NCBI RefSeq assembly: GCF_010389155.1
Contig: NC_057761.1
Location: forward strand, 60,386,587 to 60,450,586
DNA length: 64,000 nucleotides
DNA from: Erigeron canadensis
Taxonomy: Eukaryota; Streptophyta; Magnoliopsida; Asterales; Asteraceae
Reading direction: 5' to 3'
Within the stretch, counting starts at the first letter, position 1. Each line of letters starts with the position of its first letter. Position numbers and translations under genes: made by a program. The notes under the pieces were generated by a model, which was given only the letters and a program-made list of their open reading frames with translations, was not told where the DNA came from and did not search any database. Below are positions 53,566 to 64,000 of this stretch, piece by piece.

Positions 53566-54169
53566 TTTCTTTTAATATATTTAGACTTCAAAAAATATTA
53601 TAACTTACATGAAAACTGAAATCAACTTACATTGTAACATGCGTGTCAGATTTTGTAGATTGAAAAAGGGTGAACGTGAACTTGGTCTTGTTAGATGAGT
53701 TATCCTCCTGAGAACCATAGCATGTGAATGGGTAAGTTTTTAAATCTCTAGTCACACACTTCTTAAATAAAACTAAACTACTAACATCACAAATAAGGGC
53801 CTCACTGTCATGTGAATTTGTCAACAAAGATATTGTAAAAGGAATAGGTCCCCACTTCTCCATTAGTATTCCTTCCAAATCAATGCGGGTTATACTGTAA
53901 TACATTAAGGTTGACAACAAAACTACAGAAAGATACTTATGAAACCCTTTGCTAACAATTTAGATGAAATAAACATACAATTTCGTGTGTCTTATATAGT
54001 TCCCAACAAAGGTGGGAATTATTTAAGAAGCTCAAGTCTTTAAAGTGGTATCAGAGACAAGGTTCGTTGGGAGGTCTAAAATTTCAACAAGTGATATCAG
54101 AGTCAAGGTTTTTAGGCTTGGAAATGTACCGGTGTTTGATCAAAGAACCGCACGGTCCTCCGATCGAAA

Positions 54170-54670
54170 CAAGAAGGGGGTTTTGACCAATTCGTTGGCG
54201 ATTCCCTTATGGTAAAAAGGGTCGAAGACCGCTTTACGCCATTGTATCGGAGGTGCTTGTGTTGGTGGTGGAGACGACTCCATAGAAGATAAATCATCCA
54301 TTTAGGTGTTTTAGGGTGAAAGGAATATATCCCCATCTTATGATCGGAAGTCCTCTATTTATAAGATGGGTAATCTTGGTAAATAAGTTAGGTCATTAGG
54401 GTTTTACCCTAGACTTTAGGAAAAGATATCGTAGACATGTTTATGAGATTTACATGCCATATAATAGATATATTATAAAAATAAAAGATATGGAAACTTA
54501 CCTTTTCTTTAGGAGGAAGAAAATAAGATATTTCATCCATATTTGGCGGAGCTCCGTTCTCCTGAGGTGAGCTCCGTTCTGACGAAGGTGAGCTCCGTAA
54601 TTATTGCAGAAAACATCCTTAAGCAGCCTTCGTAATACGGAGGTAGAGCTCCGTATAGGGTACATCATCA
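54170..54670. repeat. LTR-like sequence related to 50072-50572
   Basis: Shares TTGGCGATTCCCTTA, CCGCTTTACGCC, the Mb-spaced-free core CGGAGGTAGAGCTCCG and the ending ACATCATCA with the gypsy LTR at 50072. AGCTCCGT occurs several times near 54550-54650. No polypurine tract follows; copia gag sequence begins directly after it. Confidence 0.45.
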
Positions 54671-54671
54671 A

Positions 54672-55150
54672 CCGGGTTGTCGCTTTCGGGGGCACAAATT
54701 TTGAGATAGAGAAGTTTGATGGGAAAAATGACTTTGAGCTTTGGAGGGTGAAGATGCGTGTATTGCTTGTGCAGCAAGGTATCATGAAGGCCCTAAAAGA
54801 CGAAACAAAGTTGCCGGCAGGTTTTTCGGATAAGGAGAAGTCAAGTATGCTTGAAAAATATCATGTCGTTATTATTCTTTGTCTAAGAGAGGTTACAAAG
54901 AAGACAACAACGGCGAGTGTGTGGGTGAAGTTAGAGAGCTTGTATATGACGAAGTCCTTGGCAAACTGGTTATATCTAAAGAATATGTTGTGCACGTTTT
55001 ATATGAGCTCGCGTAAAAGGGTGAATGATCATATAGACGACTTCAACAAATTAATTTTAGACTTAGAGAATATGGAGACCAAGATTGATCATGATTTGAA
55101 AAACGATCAAGGTGGTAGGGTAGAGCGAATAGCATCTAAAGGTCGTCAAG
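54672..55150 (+). pseudogene. Copia gag fragment
   Basis: The plus-strand frame reads FEIEKFDGKNDFELWRVKMRVLL, then TTASVWVKLESLYMTKSLANW and YLKNMLCTFYMS, the UBN2-type gag of Tnt1-like copia elements. Homology stops near 55110, and the following residues look unrelated (probable internal deletion). No zinc knuckle, protease or pol follows. The extension of this frame to 55269 is not convincing as gag. Confidence 0.75.
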
Positions 55151-55575
55151 ATCAACTTGCTTTGGATAGACGTGGAAAGCAAGTGGTGACGTTTACACGG
55201 TCGTGGAAAACAGGTCTTGATGCGGCTTGTGATGTGGGAAAAGAAAAAGAGAAAATGAAGTCGATATAAAGACTTCTGGTGATAACCACCTGGATACAAA
55301 GACTATATGAGACTTGATTGGGAGTGGATGGAAAGACAAGGGACAAGAATTGGAACAAGACATCTATGGGAAGCAATCAAGGGAAGTTGACATGTAGACG
55401 GGATGGGTGTGGCTGGAAGGTTTTTTCCAGGGTTAAAGAGCTCGCGTTTGTCGAAGATGTGGGGGATTGGAGTCGGCTAAAAGCTACATGGAATTTTGCT
55501 AATAAGGTAGAGATTGTAAAATATATTACCAAAATTATTATGCATGTGGTTTTAAGAAACATAACCATTTAGTCA

Positions 55576-55772
55576 TAGTTGGTTAATTACACTTCAGTGC
55601 CATAATCGGAAAGTAAAATTAACATTGTTACCGGCTACGGTACAACAGGTCAACTGGTACATTAAAAGAACAAAAATAGAAGGTATTTACATCAAATAGT
55701 CAATTTGAAAGGTCACTACATTACATAACTATTCAGTCATGTTGGTTACACTCCAGTGTCATAATCTCTATA
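55576..55772. repeat. Fragment of the GGGATTATGGCACT foldback family
   Basis: Contains CTCCAGTGTCATAATCTC and an inner CACTTCAGTGCCATAATCGG, both inverted relative to the left ends at 25903 and 26064, plus the shared ACCGGCTACGGTACAACAGG segment. Confidence 0.55.
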
Positions 55773-57138
55773 TTCTAATTAGGATATAGAATTGGACTAG
55801 AATTATTGTAACTAGGAGATCCCCCTCCTATGGGGGAGCCGATTAATCATCCTATTGTAAAAAGGGAAATACCTTGGCTAATAAACAAAGTATTAATTGG
55901 AAATCTCTTTATCGTGTCTATCAAGTTTTTCGTTTTTCTTCCATGTCGAACAAAAACCAACAGTTTTGTAGGGGTTTTTGGGTCGAATAAAAGCAAGAAA
56001 AGAGAGATCGTGTTGGCTTTAAACAGCAAATTTGACTAACTAGTATTATTAGTCAAATATTGTGGCTAGATAGCTCACAATATTTGACTAACTAGTAGGA
56101 ATCTTTGCTTGGTCGATCATCATTTAAGCTGCTTAGATTCATTATTGTTTTCACATGGTTGGGAATTATTTAAGCAACATGGGTGGGAATTATTTAAGCA
56201 GCTCAAGCCTCAAGTTATTAAAGTGACGTTTTTAGTTTCAACTTAGTTGTATTACACTTTGTTAAGGTATTTAAGCTTAACAAATGGTCCACTTCATAAC
56301 TAAGGTTTGTTGAAGGTTTAAAATTCCAACAATAAATAACAATGGGGTGGTTTAGTTGACCACTTTGATCGAACTCATAGCCAGCCAAGCTCCATTTTCT
56401 CATTTCCATTTTATTGATTTTTGCATTTGGTGGCTGGGAACCTCACGAACAGAAATAAAAGAAAATCCCATCACCATTCACTGCATTTATTATCATTGTT
56501 TTGGTCTTCAGCTGCCTAGGAATAAAAAGAAGAAGAAAGAGTCGAAGAGAGCCTAATAGCCTATGTTGATTATTGTTTTGTCTACCCGGGCCAGCAACAA
56601 ATTCAGCCCAACACTCTTTTCAATCTGTTTCATTTTGGACGGCCGAAGGAAAGAAAAATAGAGGGAACTCTCATTTTTTAAGTGTATTTTTTATTGGCTA
56701 ACACATTAAGGATCGTCATGTCATCAGAGTACCATTTAATCATATCTTCACTAGACAATAATATATTACACAATTCAAAAAGAAAACTCATTAAATATGA
56801 GAATACCTCCTATATAGAATTTGAACCCCTAATCTTATAGTCATTAGGCCTTATCCCACCCCATCAGCCCACTTAAATGTTGTTTTGTTTGCTTCGCGTT
56901 TGGCAAGAAATATTCGAGAAGAAAGATAAAAACAGCCTCAGTTTATTTCATAAATTGCTAAGGGTCCCACCACTAAGACATGTGGGAATTATTTAGCTAC
57001 TGTTGACTTGCATTGACCAAATGGGTTTTGTTTTGTTGCTTATGGGCTTATGACTGCTTGGAGCCCGTATGGAAAAACTTGAGTGGTTTTCTTTTCTTAA
57101 CCTAACCCAGCAAGCCCGGTAGCAAGCGCCCATGTTCA
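55773..57138. other. Non-coding stretch
   Basis: I see no gene. Short direct repeats of GGTGGGAATTATTTAAG(C/A)AGCTCAAG occur here (about 56190) and at 54010, and AATATTTGACTAACTAG is repeated near 56040-56095. The rest is unremarkable. Confidence 0.5.
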
Positions 57139-57189
<51 letters not shown>

Positions 57190-57190
57190 A
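57139..57190. repeat. ATT microsatellite
   Basis: About 16 perfect copies of the ATT trinucleotide. A shorter ATT array and a TTTA array follow at 57619-57700. Confidence 0.95.
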
Positions 57191-57579
57191 ATATCATTAA
57201 GACTCAAATTTATAAACAGTGTCACTGCCACATGGCACTGTTCCGTTGGTTTATATTTCATTCCGCATTACTATTTGGATTTTGCTATATCGGATCCTGT
57301 TCGAGTTTTATTCTCTAGGTTTTTATTGGTTTTTTCACAGTTTTTTTTACTTTGTGTTCTTAACAAATATATTGGGTGCTGAAATCATGTGGAACTCTTT
57401 GATTGGATGATGTTATATCCCGCATCATTATTCGAATTTTATCATATTGCATTCCGTTTACTTTTTCGATCTTTTTTTTTTCCACATATTTTTCTTGCGT
57501 ACTTTTAAACAAACATATTCATGACATAATTAATATTAATTAAGCGGTTGAATAATAACGTAACCATTTCAACAAGACA

Positions 57580-57616
57580 ATTAAAACCCCGCAACGCGGG
57601 GTCCGGAATTTTCTAG
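57580..57616 (+). mobile_element. Helitron 3' terminus
   Basis: The stem-loop CCCCGCAACGCGGGG (57587-57601) is followed after 11 bases by CTAG (57613-57616) and then T. This is a textbook Helitron end. The matching 5' end upstream was not identified. Confidence 0.7.
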
Positions 57617-57656
57617 TTATTATTATTATTATTATTATTATATTATTTATTTATTT

Positions 57657-57693
<37 letters not shown>

Positions 57694-57723
57694 TTATAAA
57701 TTTCATTCTATATATTATTATTA

Positions 57724-58165
57724 CTAGCTATTTAACTCGGCTTCATCCCTGGCATATTAATAAAAGTTTTATAAAAACGCATTTTCATCACTAAAGTAGT
57801 GACGGGCCAACAATACTCATATCCTTAAATAGTATACTTTACAATTAGCTTATTAACTCGTATAACATACAGATAATTTAAAAATCTGTATGAAAATTAT
57901 TTAGATGATGGAACTTAAAAGAGAATGTATAATTTATTAGAGTTTTTTTAAAAAGAATTTAAAGTATATATTTGTTTTTAAAAAATAATATCATAAAATA
58001 AAAAATTAAAATGCACTGAATTTTAAGGAGGAAAGTGATTATGACATCATAACTAAATTAAACAAAAAGAACTAAATTTTAAAGAAGAATTTGGATGTAA
58101 CAAATATGCATTATTTATAAAATGATGATGTTATAACAATTTTGTTTTATTTAATATAAAGATTA
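57724..58165 (-). mobile_element. Helitron-like element, second copy of the 21934 family
   Basis: On the minus strand it ends GGCTT..GAGTTAAATAGCTAG. The interior shares TTATTTAGATGATGGAA, TATTAGAGTTTTTTTAAAA and CAATTTTGTTTTATT with the copy at 21934-22430. Right boundary approximate. Confidence 0.4.
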
Positions 58166-58169
58166 TTAT

Positions 58170-59955
58170 TATTACATCTATACTCTCTAACTTAGGTTAA
58201 TCTCGTGCGTTATACGTTTATATCTTATCTTAATTCTTATTGATTCCTTGCAAAATATAAATAAAAGAAATAATCATAAAAGTTGATTTTAATGATTATA
58301 TATATATGATAAAATAAATGTTCAAATTGATTGAAATAATAATGTCAATAAAGCTAACCATATTAAACATTATTACAAAGAAAACAACTAAAAGTCAATT
58401 TGAGTTGATCAAAACTTCCATGAAGACAACATAATATGTGATGAGTTTATATATAACAAAAACAACTAAAAGTAGGATTGTTAACAATTTTAAAGTCAAA
58501 ATGGGGAACATTATAAAAAAGTGTGCCTTGATTAAGGAATTTCTAATAGGGATTTGATGTTATCTATTTCAATGATGGATGTTGAGAATTTTAGAAACCG
58601 GTGGAAAAATATGATGGGAAGGATATATAATCTGTTATGAATATATTTTAATTTGATGGAAAGTGAGTTGGAAGATAATCTTTTTTAATGAATACCCATA
58701 ATTTAAAAATGGAGTAATCTGGACTCTTTATTAAATTTCTTTCTTATTTCTCTACCTTTAGATCAAGATGATGACATCATCATTGACTTAACATTTAATC
58801 AAATACTCTTTTAATCCTTCAAATATGGATGTAATGTTCTAACAATACATATTATTAATTAATATTCTACTAATCATATCAAAATTAATATGTCTAACTT
58901 TTTGGATACCCTTTTTGATTCACATCATCATCTATCTATCTTTCTTTTAATTTTATTTTAATTTCATATTGATTTTCTTATAAATCTTCTTATAGATTAA
59001 TATTATTAAAAAAAATACACTTTATTGATTTGTTAACAAATAATGATTGTTTCAAAAAGCTATGTTGATCCATGTTATAACTTTTTTAATATTCGATTTT
59101 TTAATAAGTATTGGCATTTATATTTGCAATTACTTAATTTGTGTCAAGTAATATTATGATCCATCTTCCATTATAGTTTATTTTTCGTATTTGATTTTCT
59201 TACAAATAGTTAATAACAAATAGGTTTAATATGGTTTAAATTAACCTTATGTTATGAAGTATAACTATACACATGATAATATATGATTAAGGTTGAAAAA
59301 TAGCGTTGTTATTGTTTATAGTGAATCATTTGAACGAACTCATATGAAATATTGTGAAATATTGTGACAAACAGTCATTATCGTGATATGAAAAATGTAT
59401 GAATATTATACATCAACTACACATTAGCATAATAAAGATTACATATTTGCTTCCATATCACTATATACAATATCATAGTAGATCAAGTTGTGTGCGATGG
59501 GATGGCTAACATCGATGCATTCAAGGAAACTTAGAACATCTAGGTTAAAATTGTCTTACTTTGAAAGCAGACGTATACGTACAACCCAAAAATTATCCCA
59601 TTCGAGTCCCTCTTTAATGAAGGAGGCATTAGGGAAATCAATAACTTCGCTATGACTTCAATGAAGGAGATTACATGCTTGTGGATCATAGGCATAAAAT
59701 CAGCTTCTACAAAACCACTATTATTTGTGTATCAAATTATTTTGTGGATACCATGAATCCTTATAACTTTTTATACTATACGTAGTTAACTGCCCCCATG
59801 CATTGGACCAACCGTTTTAGCTTTCAATTCACTGGAAAAAAGCGTATGTTGTAATCTTTAAAAATATAATCATTTGTGATACTACATAAAACTAAAAGAC
59901 ACTTGTCAGGTGGATGGAAAACCATTGTGAAACCTTAGTTTTTGAAATTATATTT
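58170..59955. other. AT-rich non-coding stretch
   Basis: I see no gene, no long open frame and no recognisable element termini in this 1.8 kb. Confidence 0.5.
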
Positions 59956-59959
59956 ATAC

Positions 59960-60245
59960 TAGGGATTATGACCTGAGAATGTAACTAACTATGCCAAAAT
60001 GTTTATGTTAAGTAACTAACTACAAAAACGTTTATGTAATGTAACAAACTACCTGTTTTCCTCTATAGTATGTATAGGATTACCGATTGAACACGTAGCC
60101 TGTCACCATTATGACCTGGGAATGTAACTAACTACGCCAAAATGTTTATGTTATGTAACTAACTACAAAAACGTTTATGTAATGTAAAAAAGTACCTGTT
60201 TTCGTCTGTAGTATGTAAATTACCGGTTACCATTGGAAAGTAACC
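59960..60245. repeat. Tandem pair related to the GGGATTATGGCACT family
   Basis: ATTATGACCTG(A/G)GAATGTAACTAACTA(T/C)GCCAAAATG occurs at 59965 and again at 60112, each followed by AACTACAAAAACGTTTATGTAATGTAA and CTACCTGTTTTC-like sequence. Unit length about 147 bp. Confidence 0.6.
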
Positions 60246-60374
60246 GGTTGTGCTTATGGAGATAGCAGATTCCAACGACACCAACAGATTCCGGCGACAC
60301 CAGCAGATTCCGGCCAGAAGTAGCAAAATGAATATCTATATCTATATTTATCCCTTTTTGTCTATATCTATTTA

Positions 60375-60620
60375 TGTAACACCCCGCCTTACCACAACAC
60401 AATATTTCGCTTTGCCAGCAGGCTCACGGCTTTGTTTCAGGTTGCTCGGGCAAACTTCCCAAAAGGGTCACCCATATGGCATTAGTGCCGCCCGAGCACG
60501 CTTAATTGTGGAGTTCTCCTCTCATCCACAGCCAATGCGCCCAAAACGAGTTGTGTTATGTAAGACCAATGATGTCACATATATCCAGGATCCCCTTGTA
60601 TGTTAAGATGTACGCTTTCA
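60375..60620 (-). mobile_element. Cassandra-type TRIM LTR, inverted copy
   Basis: Starts TGTAACACCCCGCCTTACC and ends ACGCTTTCA. It is the reverse complement of the LTRs at 60777 and 61095. On its minus strand it contains AACTCCACAATTAAGCGTGC and ATGGGTGACCC, which match conserved plant 5S rRNA positions including the internal pol III promoter area. Confidence 0.75.
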
Positions 60621-60705
60621 AAATGTTAGAGGGAATAATTGAACCCATGACCTCCAACATAGCATGCAATTTTCTTAACCACTTGAACTAACATACCTTT
60701 TGGGA
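60621..60705 (-). mobile_element. SINE/tRNA-like fragment between Cassandra copies
   Basis: On the minus strand TTAGTTCAAGTGGTTAAGA (A box) and GGTCATGGGTTCAATTATT (B box) are spaced as in tRNA-derived SINEs. The B-box half is repeated at 60735-60765 next to the other LTR, followed by a C-run. Confidence 0.5.
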
Positions 60706-60776
60706 TCCTGGATATATGCTTTCAAAATGTTAGAGGGGAGAATTGAACCCATGACCCCCCCCCCACCCTACAGTTT

Positions 60777-61344
60777 TAATACAAGGGGGATCCTGGATAT
60801 ATGTGACATCATTGGTCTTACATAACACAACACGTTTTGGGCGCATTGGCTATGGATGAGAGGAGAACTCCATAGTTAAGCGTGCTTGGCGGCAGTAATG
60901 CCATATGGGTGACCCTTCTAGGAAGTTTGCCCGAGCAACCAGAAACAAAGCCGTGAGCCTACGGGCAAAGCGGACAATATTGTGTTGTGGTAAGGCGGGG
61001 TATCACAAGTGGTATTAGAGCAACCCTTGGGATTGTTAGGAGTGTATGGCGCACTTGCATGACTCAACGAGGACGTTGAGTTGTGTTGAGGGGGTGTGAA
61101 AGCATACATCTTAACATACAAGGGGAATCTTGGTATAATTGACATCATTGGTCTTACTTAACATAAAGCGTTTTGGGCGCATTGGCTGTGGATGAGAAAA
61201 GAACTCCACAGTTAAGCGTGCTCGGACGACTGTAATGCCATATGGGTAACCCTTCTGGGAAGTTTGTCCGAGCAACCAGAAACAAAGACGTGAACTTGCG
61301 GGCAAAGCGGACAATATTATGTTGTGGTAAGGCGGGGTGTTACA
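60777..61344 (+). mobile_element. Cassandra-type TRIM retrotransposon
   Basis: Two direct LTRs (60777-61007, 5' end damaged, and 61095-61344, bounded TGTGAAAG...GTGTTACA) enclose only 87 bp. The interior starts with AGTGGTATTAGAGC, the initiator tRNA-Met primer site, and ends with the polypurine tract GAGGGGG. Each LTR holds GAACTCCA(T/C)AGTTAAGCGTGCT and CCATATGGGT(G/A)ACCC followed by GGAAGTTTG, clearly derived from 5S rRNA. LTRs with a 5S segment and a non-coding interior define the Cassandra group of TRIMs, which are moved by other elements' proteins. Confidence 0.85.
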
Positions 61345-62134
61345 ATTTAACTCTATATAATCTATATACTGCAAAAATCTATAGGGTTTAGTGCTACGGA
61401 ATGCAATTAACTATAACCGAAAAGCTATAGTGTGCACGAACTAACGATTTTGTTTATTCTATGGCGAAAACCTGCTAAAAAGTTATATACCATTCAAAAA
61501 TGATCGGGTTAAAAGTTACCTGGTAACCACTTTTTAATTTAATTGTTGACTCATCACTTTACTCAAACACGTGGATATATATATATATAGATAGATATAA
61601 CGAAATTCATTTTGTTTCCAACTACCAACACACTTATACACACAGTCTTTCACACACACTTATACACACACATAAAACTGATCCATTCGATGATTTGATA
61701 TAACAAAATCCGCTCCAGTGTATGATCTGAGAAACTTCCTTTCTTCAAAATGAGGTAATATTTTTGGTTCTCTGAACAAGCAATCGTCTTTATTGTTTAG
61801 TCGTCTAAAAAACCCTAAATGTATAAACTTTTTTTGATTTCTGGATCTTTTAAACTAATAAATCTGAGTTATTTAGTTGTAGAAGATGATGAATAATCGT
61901 TTAATCGTTTATTTTATTTTTAATTCTTGAAATAATTAAAAAAGGGGGAAAACCTAGAATTATTTAATTTAAAATTCTGAAACCTTATTTTTTTTTAATT
62001 TAAAATTTGGAAACCCTAATTTTTTGAATTAAAAAATAGGAAAGCCTAATTTTTTGAATTAAAAATTGGGAAACCCTAATCTTTTTAATTGTAAAGCCCT
62101 AATTAGTATTTATTGTATTTTTTTTTAATGTAGA
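61345..62134 (+). promoter_or_regulatory. Upstream region of the MULE-like ORF
   Basis: A TATA run (61577-61593) precedes a CACACTTATACACACA leader. A possible 5' UTR intron starts after ATGAG|GTAATA (about 61755) and ends at TTTTAATGTAG|AATGAATG (62133). The segment 61380-61475 resembles 49930-50020 (GGGTTTAGTG, TATAGTGTGCA(T/C)GAACTAACG), so a small repeat is present too. Confidence 0.35.
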
Positions 62135-62553
62135 ATGAATGTTGCTGCTGGATTTAGGGTGATTATACACCATGATGGTGCCTTTTTGTTCTTGCCACTT
62201 CGTTATGGTGGTGGTACTAGAACTATTGCTTTTAATATAGGTAGATTGTTTTTAGAAAGTTTTAGAACCAAAATTGAGGAAAAAATAGGGAATCCTATAA
62301 GGGGTTTGTACTGGTTGGGCACAACAAATGACTTTGGGACATTGATGAAGTTAGCTATACAAAATGATTTAGATGTTTTCTATGAAGTGGCTGAAAGTTA
62401 TGGCACATTGAATGTGTATGCGGATCACATAGGTGTAGACATAGAGCACCATATTAACAATGTTCCAAGTGAAAAGGTTGTTGAATGCGTAGAACAAGTT
62501 CAGCTAGTACCAGATGATGTGGATGATAATGTTCAGTCTGTAAGGTGCCCTAT
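62135..62553 (+). pseudogene. MULE transposase N-terminus (PB1-like domain), interrupted
   Basis: The frame opens with MNVAAGFRVIIHHDGAFL and continues through a domain of about 110 residues. It resembles the PB1-like N-terminal domain of plant Mutator-type transposases (the usual elements are a start in IHHGG, a YxGG turn, a LYW/LYY stretch, DxDV and a final VxVYxxH; here NVYADHIGVDIEH). The frame runs into retroelement sequence at about 62554, so the last 22 or so residues before the stop at 62617 are encoded by the LTR. No catalytic DDE or zinc finger follows. Assignment is by pattern memory and is moderate. Confidence 0.55.
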
Positions 62554-63223
62554 TGTTGCGTGGATCGTAATAAGACGTGATTCGTTATGTCAAGAGTGCG
62601 GAATCCTCTTGAGATAACTAGATTACTATTGCCTTTTGTTAATTAATAAGTAATTAATCAACCCAAGGAGATGCACAAGGCTTGTGGTTCGTGTAGGAGA
62701 ACACACGAAGGAACAATTAACCTTAGCTCTGAAATTCGTGAATAACTAACAAGGATTTGAAAATCATTAACCTAATTTCGTAGATTAGGTCTTGTATTTA
62801 TACTAGTTAAGTATTGGATCGTGTGGGCTTAGGCCTTAATTGCAGATTAGGCCCGAAACAATAATCAATTCGATCTGCCTCGTGCTGACGTCAGCACGAG
62901 GCCAGTCCTACATGCTGATGACGTCAGCACGAGGTTCGACCCTTTGATTCTTTGTTTCACTTCGTTTGGCTCGTACATAACATCCAATCATCGTTTAAGT
63001 GTTCTACGACACTTATAAACCTTGATTCTATGTTCTTGTACCTGCAAAACAATATATAACACACAAACACAATACAAAACACAAACAGATATAATATTGA
63101 AGTTCAAACGTAATCATTAAATATCAACACAAGTTCTTATTTAAATGATTACACACAAGTTCCTAAAAACATAAACGATAATCAAATCTATGTTGCGATT
63201 GTCACAACGAATCTGCATCTACA
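62554..63223 (-). repeat. 3' LTR of a retroelement that leaves the window
   Basis: On the plus strand it begins TGTTGCGTGG and ends GCATCTACA (670 bp). On the minus strand it starts TGTAGATGCAG directly after the polypurine tract CAAGGGGGAGTC (63224-63235). A GCTGACGTCAGCACGAGG repeat occurs twice near 62883 and 62918. The expected partner LTR lies beyond position 64000. Confidence 0.7.
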
Positions 63224-63284
63224 GACTCCCCCTTGACGATTGCAACTAGATCTCTTTAAAGTCTTCAAAACTTGAACTTCAAAG

Positions 63285-63994
63285 CTATCCATTAAATAAA
63301 AGTCTGGTGCTATTCGCATGAATTCTCTCTTGTAAACAATGAGCGAGAATGTTGCGATAGCGTCTTTCCTCTACTCTCCAAAAATCCACAGCTGAGCAAG
63401 GTGTATTCAAAAGTCTTCTCTGATCACCTCTTGACAAATTGACAACCTGCATTAGATCATACATGCGTAGCAACATCTGTTTTTGTGAATCATCAACAAA
63501 CATCTTTGCTTCGCCTGACTTGATATCTATCTGCCAAAATGTCATCTCTGTCAGCATATCTTGATCCCATTTGATAGCGGGAACCTTTTTAACACATTTA
63601 ATTCTTTTCTGGACAAACCGAAATGTGCCATCTGGATTCTTAATCTTCTTCAAGGGTGTTGGCTTTATCAACCTTTCTTCTGGCTTCAGACCTCTAGCAC
63701 TGAAATACTTAATTCTTTCATCTCTGAATCTATTCCAGTAGAAATCTGCAATCCATTGCTCTAAAGATTAACGAACCAGCGTCTTCCCAAATCTATCATG
63801 TCAGAATCACTGAGAGAGTGGAAGTGTCTTTGACTCATCGACATGTACTGGCAACCCTCCTTTCTCTTGATAATAAACAATTTGATTCTGTGATCATAGA
63901 ACCAACTTTGTATCACTGAGAAATATTTGGGTGCATCCTTGTCTGAGATATATTCCCAAAACATTGATGGTTTATACGTATCACATATCATCAA
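63285..63994 (-). pseudogene. Retroelement-associated ORF of unknown function, frameshifted, partial
   Basis: Two minus-strand frames (63994-63761 and 63671-63285) become one protein if a single frameshift near 63765 is allowed. The bridging frame reads EQWIADFYWNRFRDER and then LKPEERLIKPTPLKK. Motifs such as PSMFWEYISDKDAPKYF, WFYDHRIKLFIIKRK and NPDGTFRFVQKRIK are visible. I do not recognise an enzyme. Its place just upstream of a polypurine tract is the same as that of the ORF at 29148-30518, so both probably belong to the same kind of composite-family LTR element. The N-terminus is outside the window. Confidence 0.6.
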
Positions 63995-64000
63995 ACCAGT

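Noticed and set aside
55318..55572. 84-residue frame after the copia gag fragment
   Set aside because: It overlaps an equally long antisense frame and has no recognisable copia domain.
60800..61344. 5S rRNA genes
   Set aside because: The 5S-like segments are partial and sit inside LTR copies with tRNA primer site and polypurine tract. They are retrotransposon-borne, not rRNA genes.
1..64000. CRISPR array, operon or bacterial system
   Set aside because: No regularly spaced identical repeats with unique spacers. Gene structure is clearly that of a plant nucleus.

Overview
This window is nuclear DNA of a flowering plant. It is AT-rich, its host genes have introns with GT/AG borders, and most of the rest is transposable-element sequence typical of dicots. 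The repeat families look like those of a composite (Asteraceae). That family assignment is inference from memory, not a search result.

I can support only three host protein genes, and all three reconstruct in frame from start to stop. (1) A minus-strand gene spans 23302 to 3844: 24 exons, 878 residues, an FAD-dependent oxidoreductase fused to a cyclopropane-fatty-acid synthase. Its first intron is 13.7 kb. (2) A plus-strand gene spans 33012 to 36438: 5 exons, 995 residues, a DUF810/MUN-domain (PATROL1-like) protein. (3) A minus-strand gene spans 46610 to 36986: 4 exons, 620 residues, an NRT1/PTR (NPF5.2/PTR3-like) proton-coupled transporter. Genes 2 and 3 converge with 547 bp between their stop codons.

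Region by region: 1-3.6 kb holds a decayed hAT transposase and palindromic MITEs. 3.8-23.3 kb is the synthase gene; intron 9 holds a TRIM array, and intron 1 holds an 8-bp-TSD hAT element, a SINE, a defective Ty1/copia element with intact 5-bp TSD, and Helitron-like ends. 23.3-32.6 kb is non-genic, with foldback elements and two LTR-retrotransposon remnants. 33-46.6 kb contains genes 2 and 3. Intron 2 of the transporter holds a Mutator-like element (9-bp TSD) that was itself hit by a retrotransposon now reduced to a solo LTR (5-bp TSD), plus Stowaway and CACTA MITEs. Another 9-bp-TSD MITE lies just upstream of the transporter's start codon. 47-64 kb is accessory sequence: Stowaway and Mutator-type MITEs, a truncated Ty3/gypsy element, a copia gag fragment, Helitron ends, Cassandra-type TRIM copies whose LTRs carry a 5S-rRNA-like segment, and a MULE transposase N-terminus cut by an LTR element that runs off the window.

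The three genes do not form an obvious pathway. The most informative content is the set of nested insertions inside introns that still appear spliceable. I found no CRISPR array, operon, rRNA gene or convincing tRNA gene.
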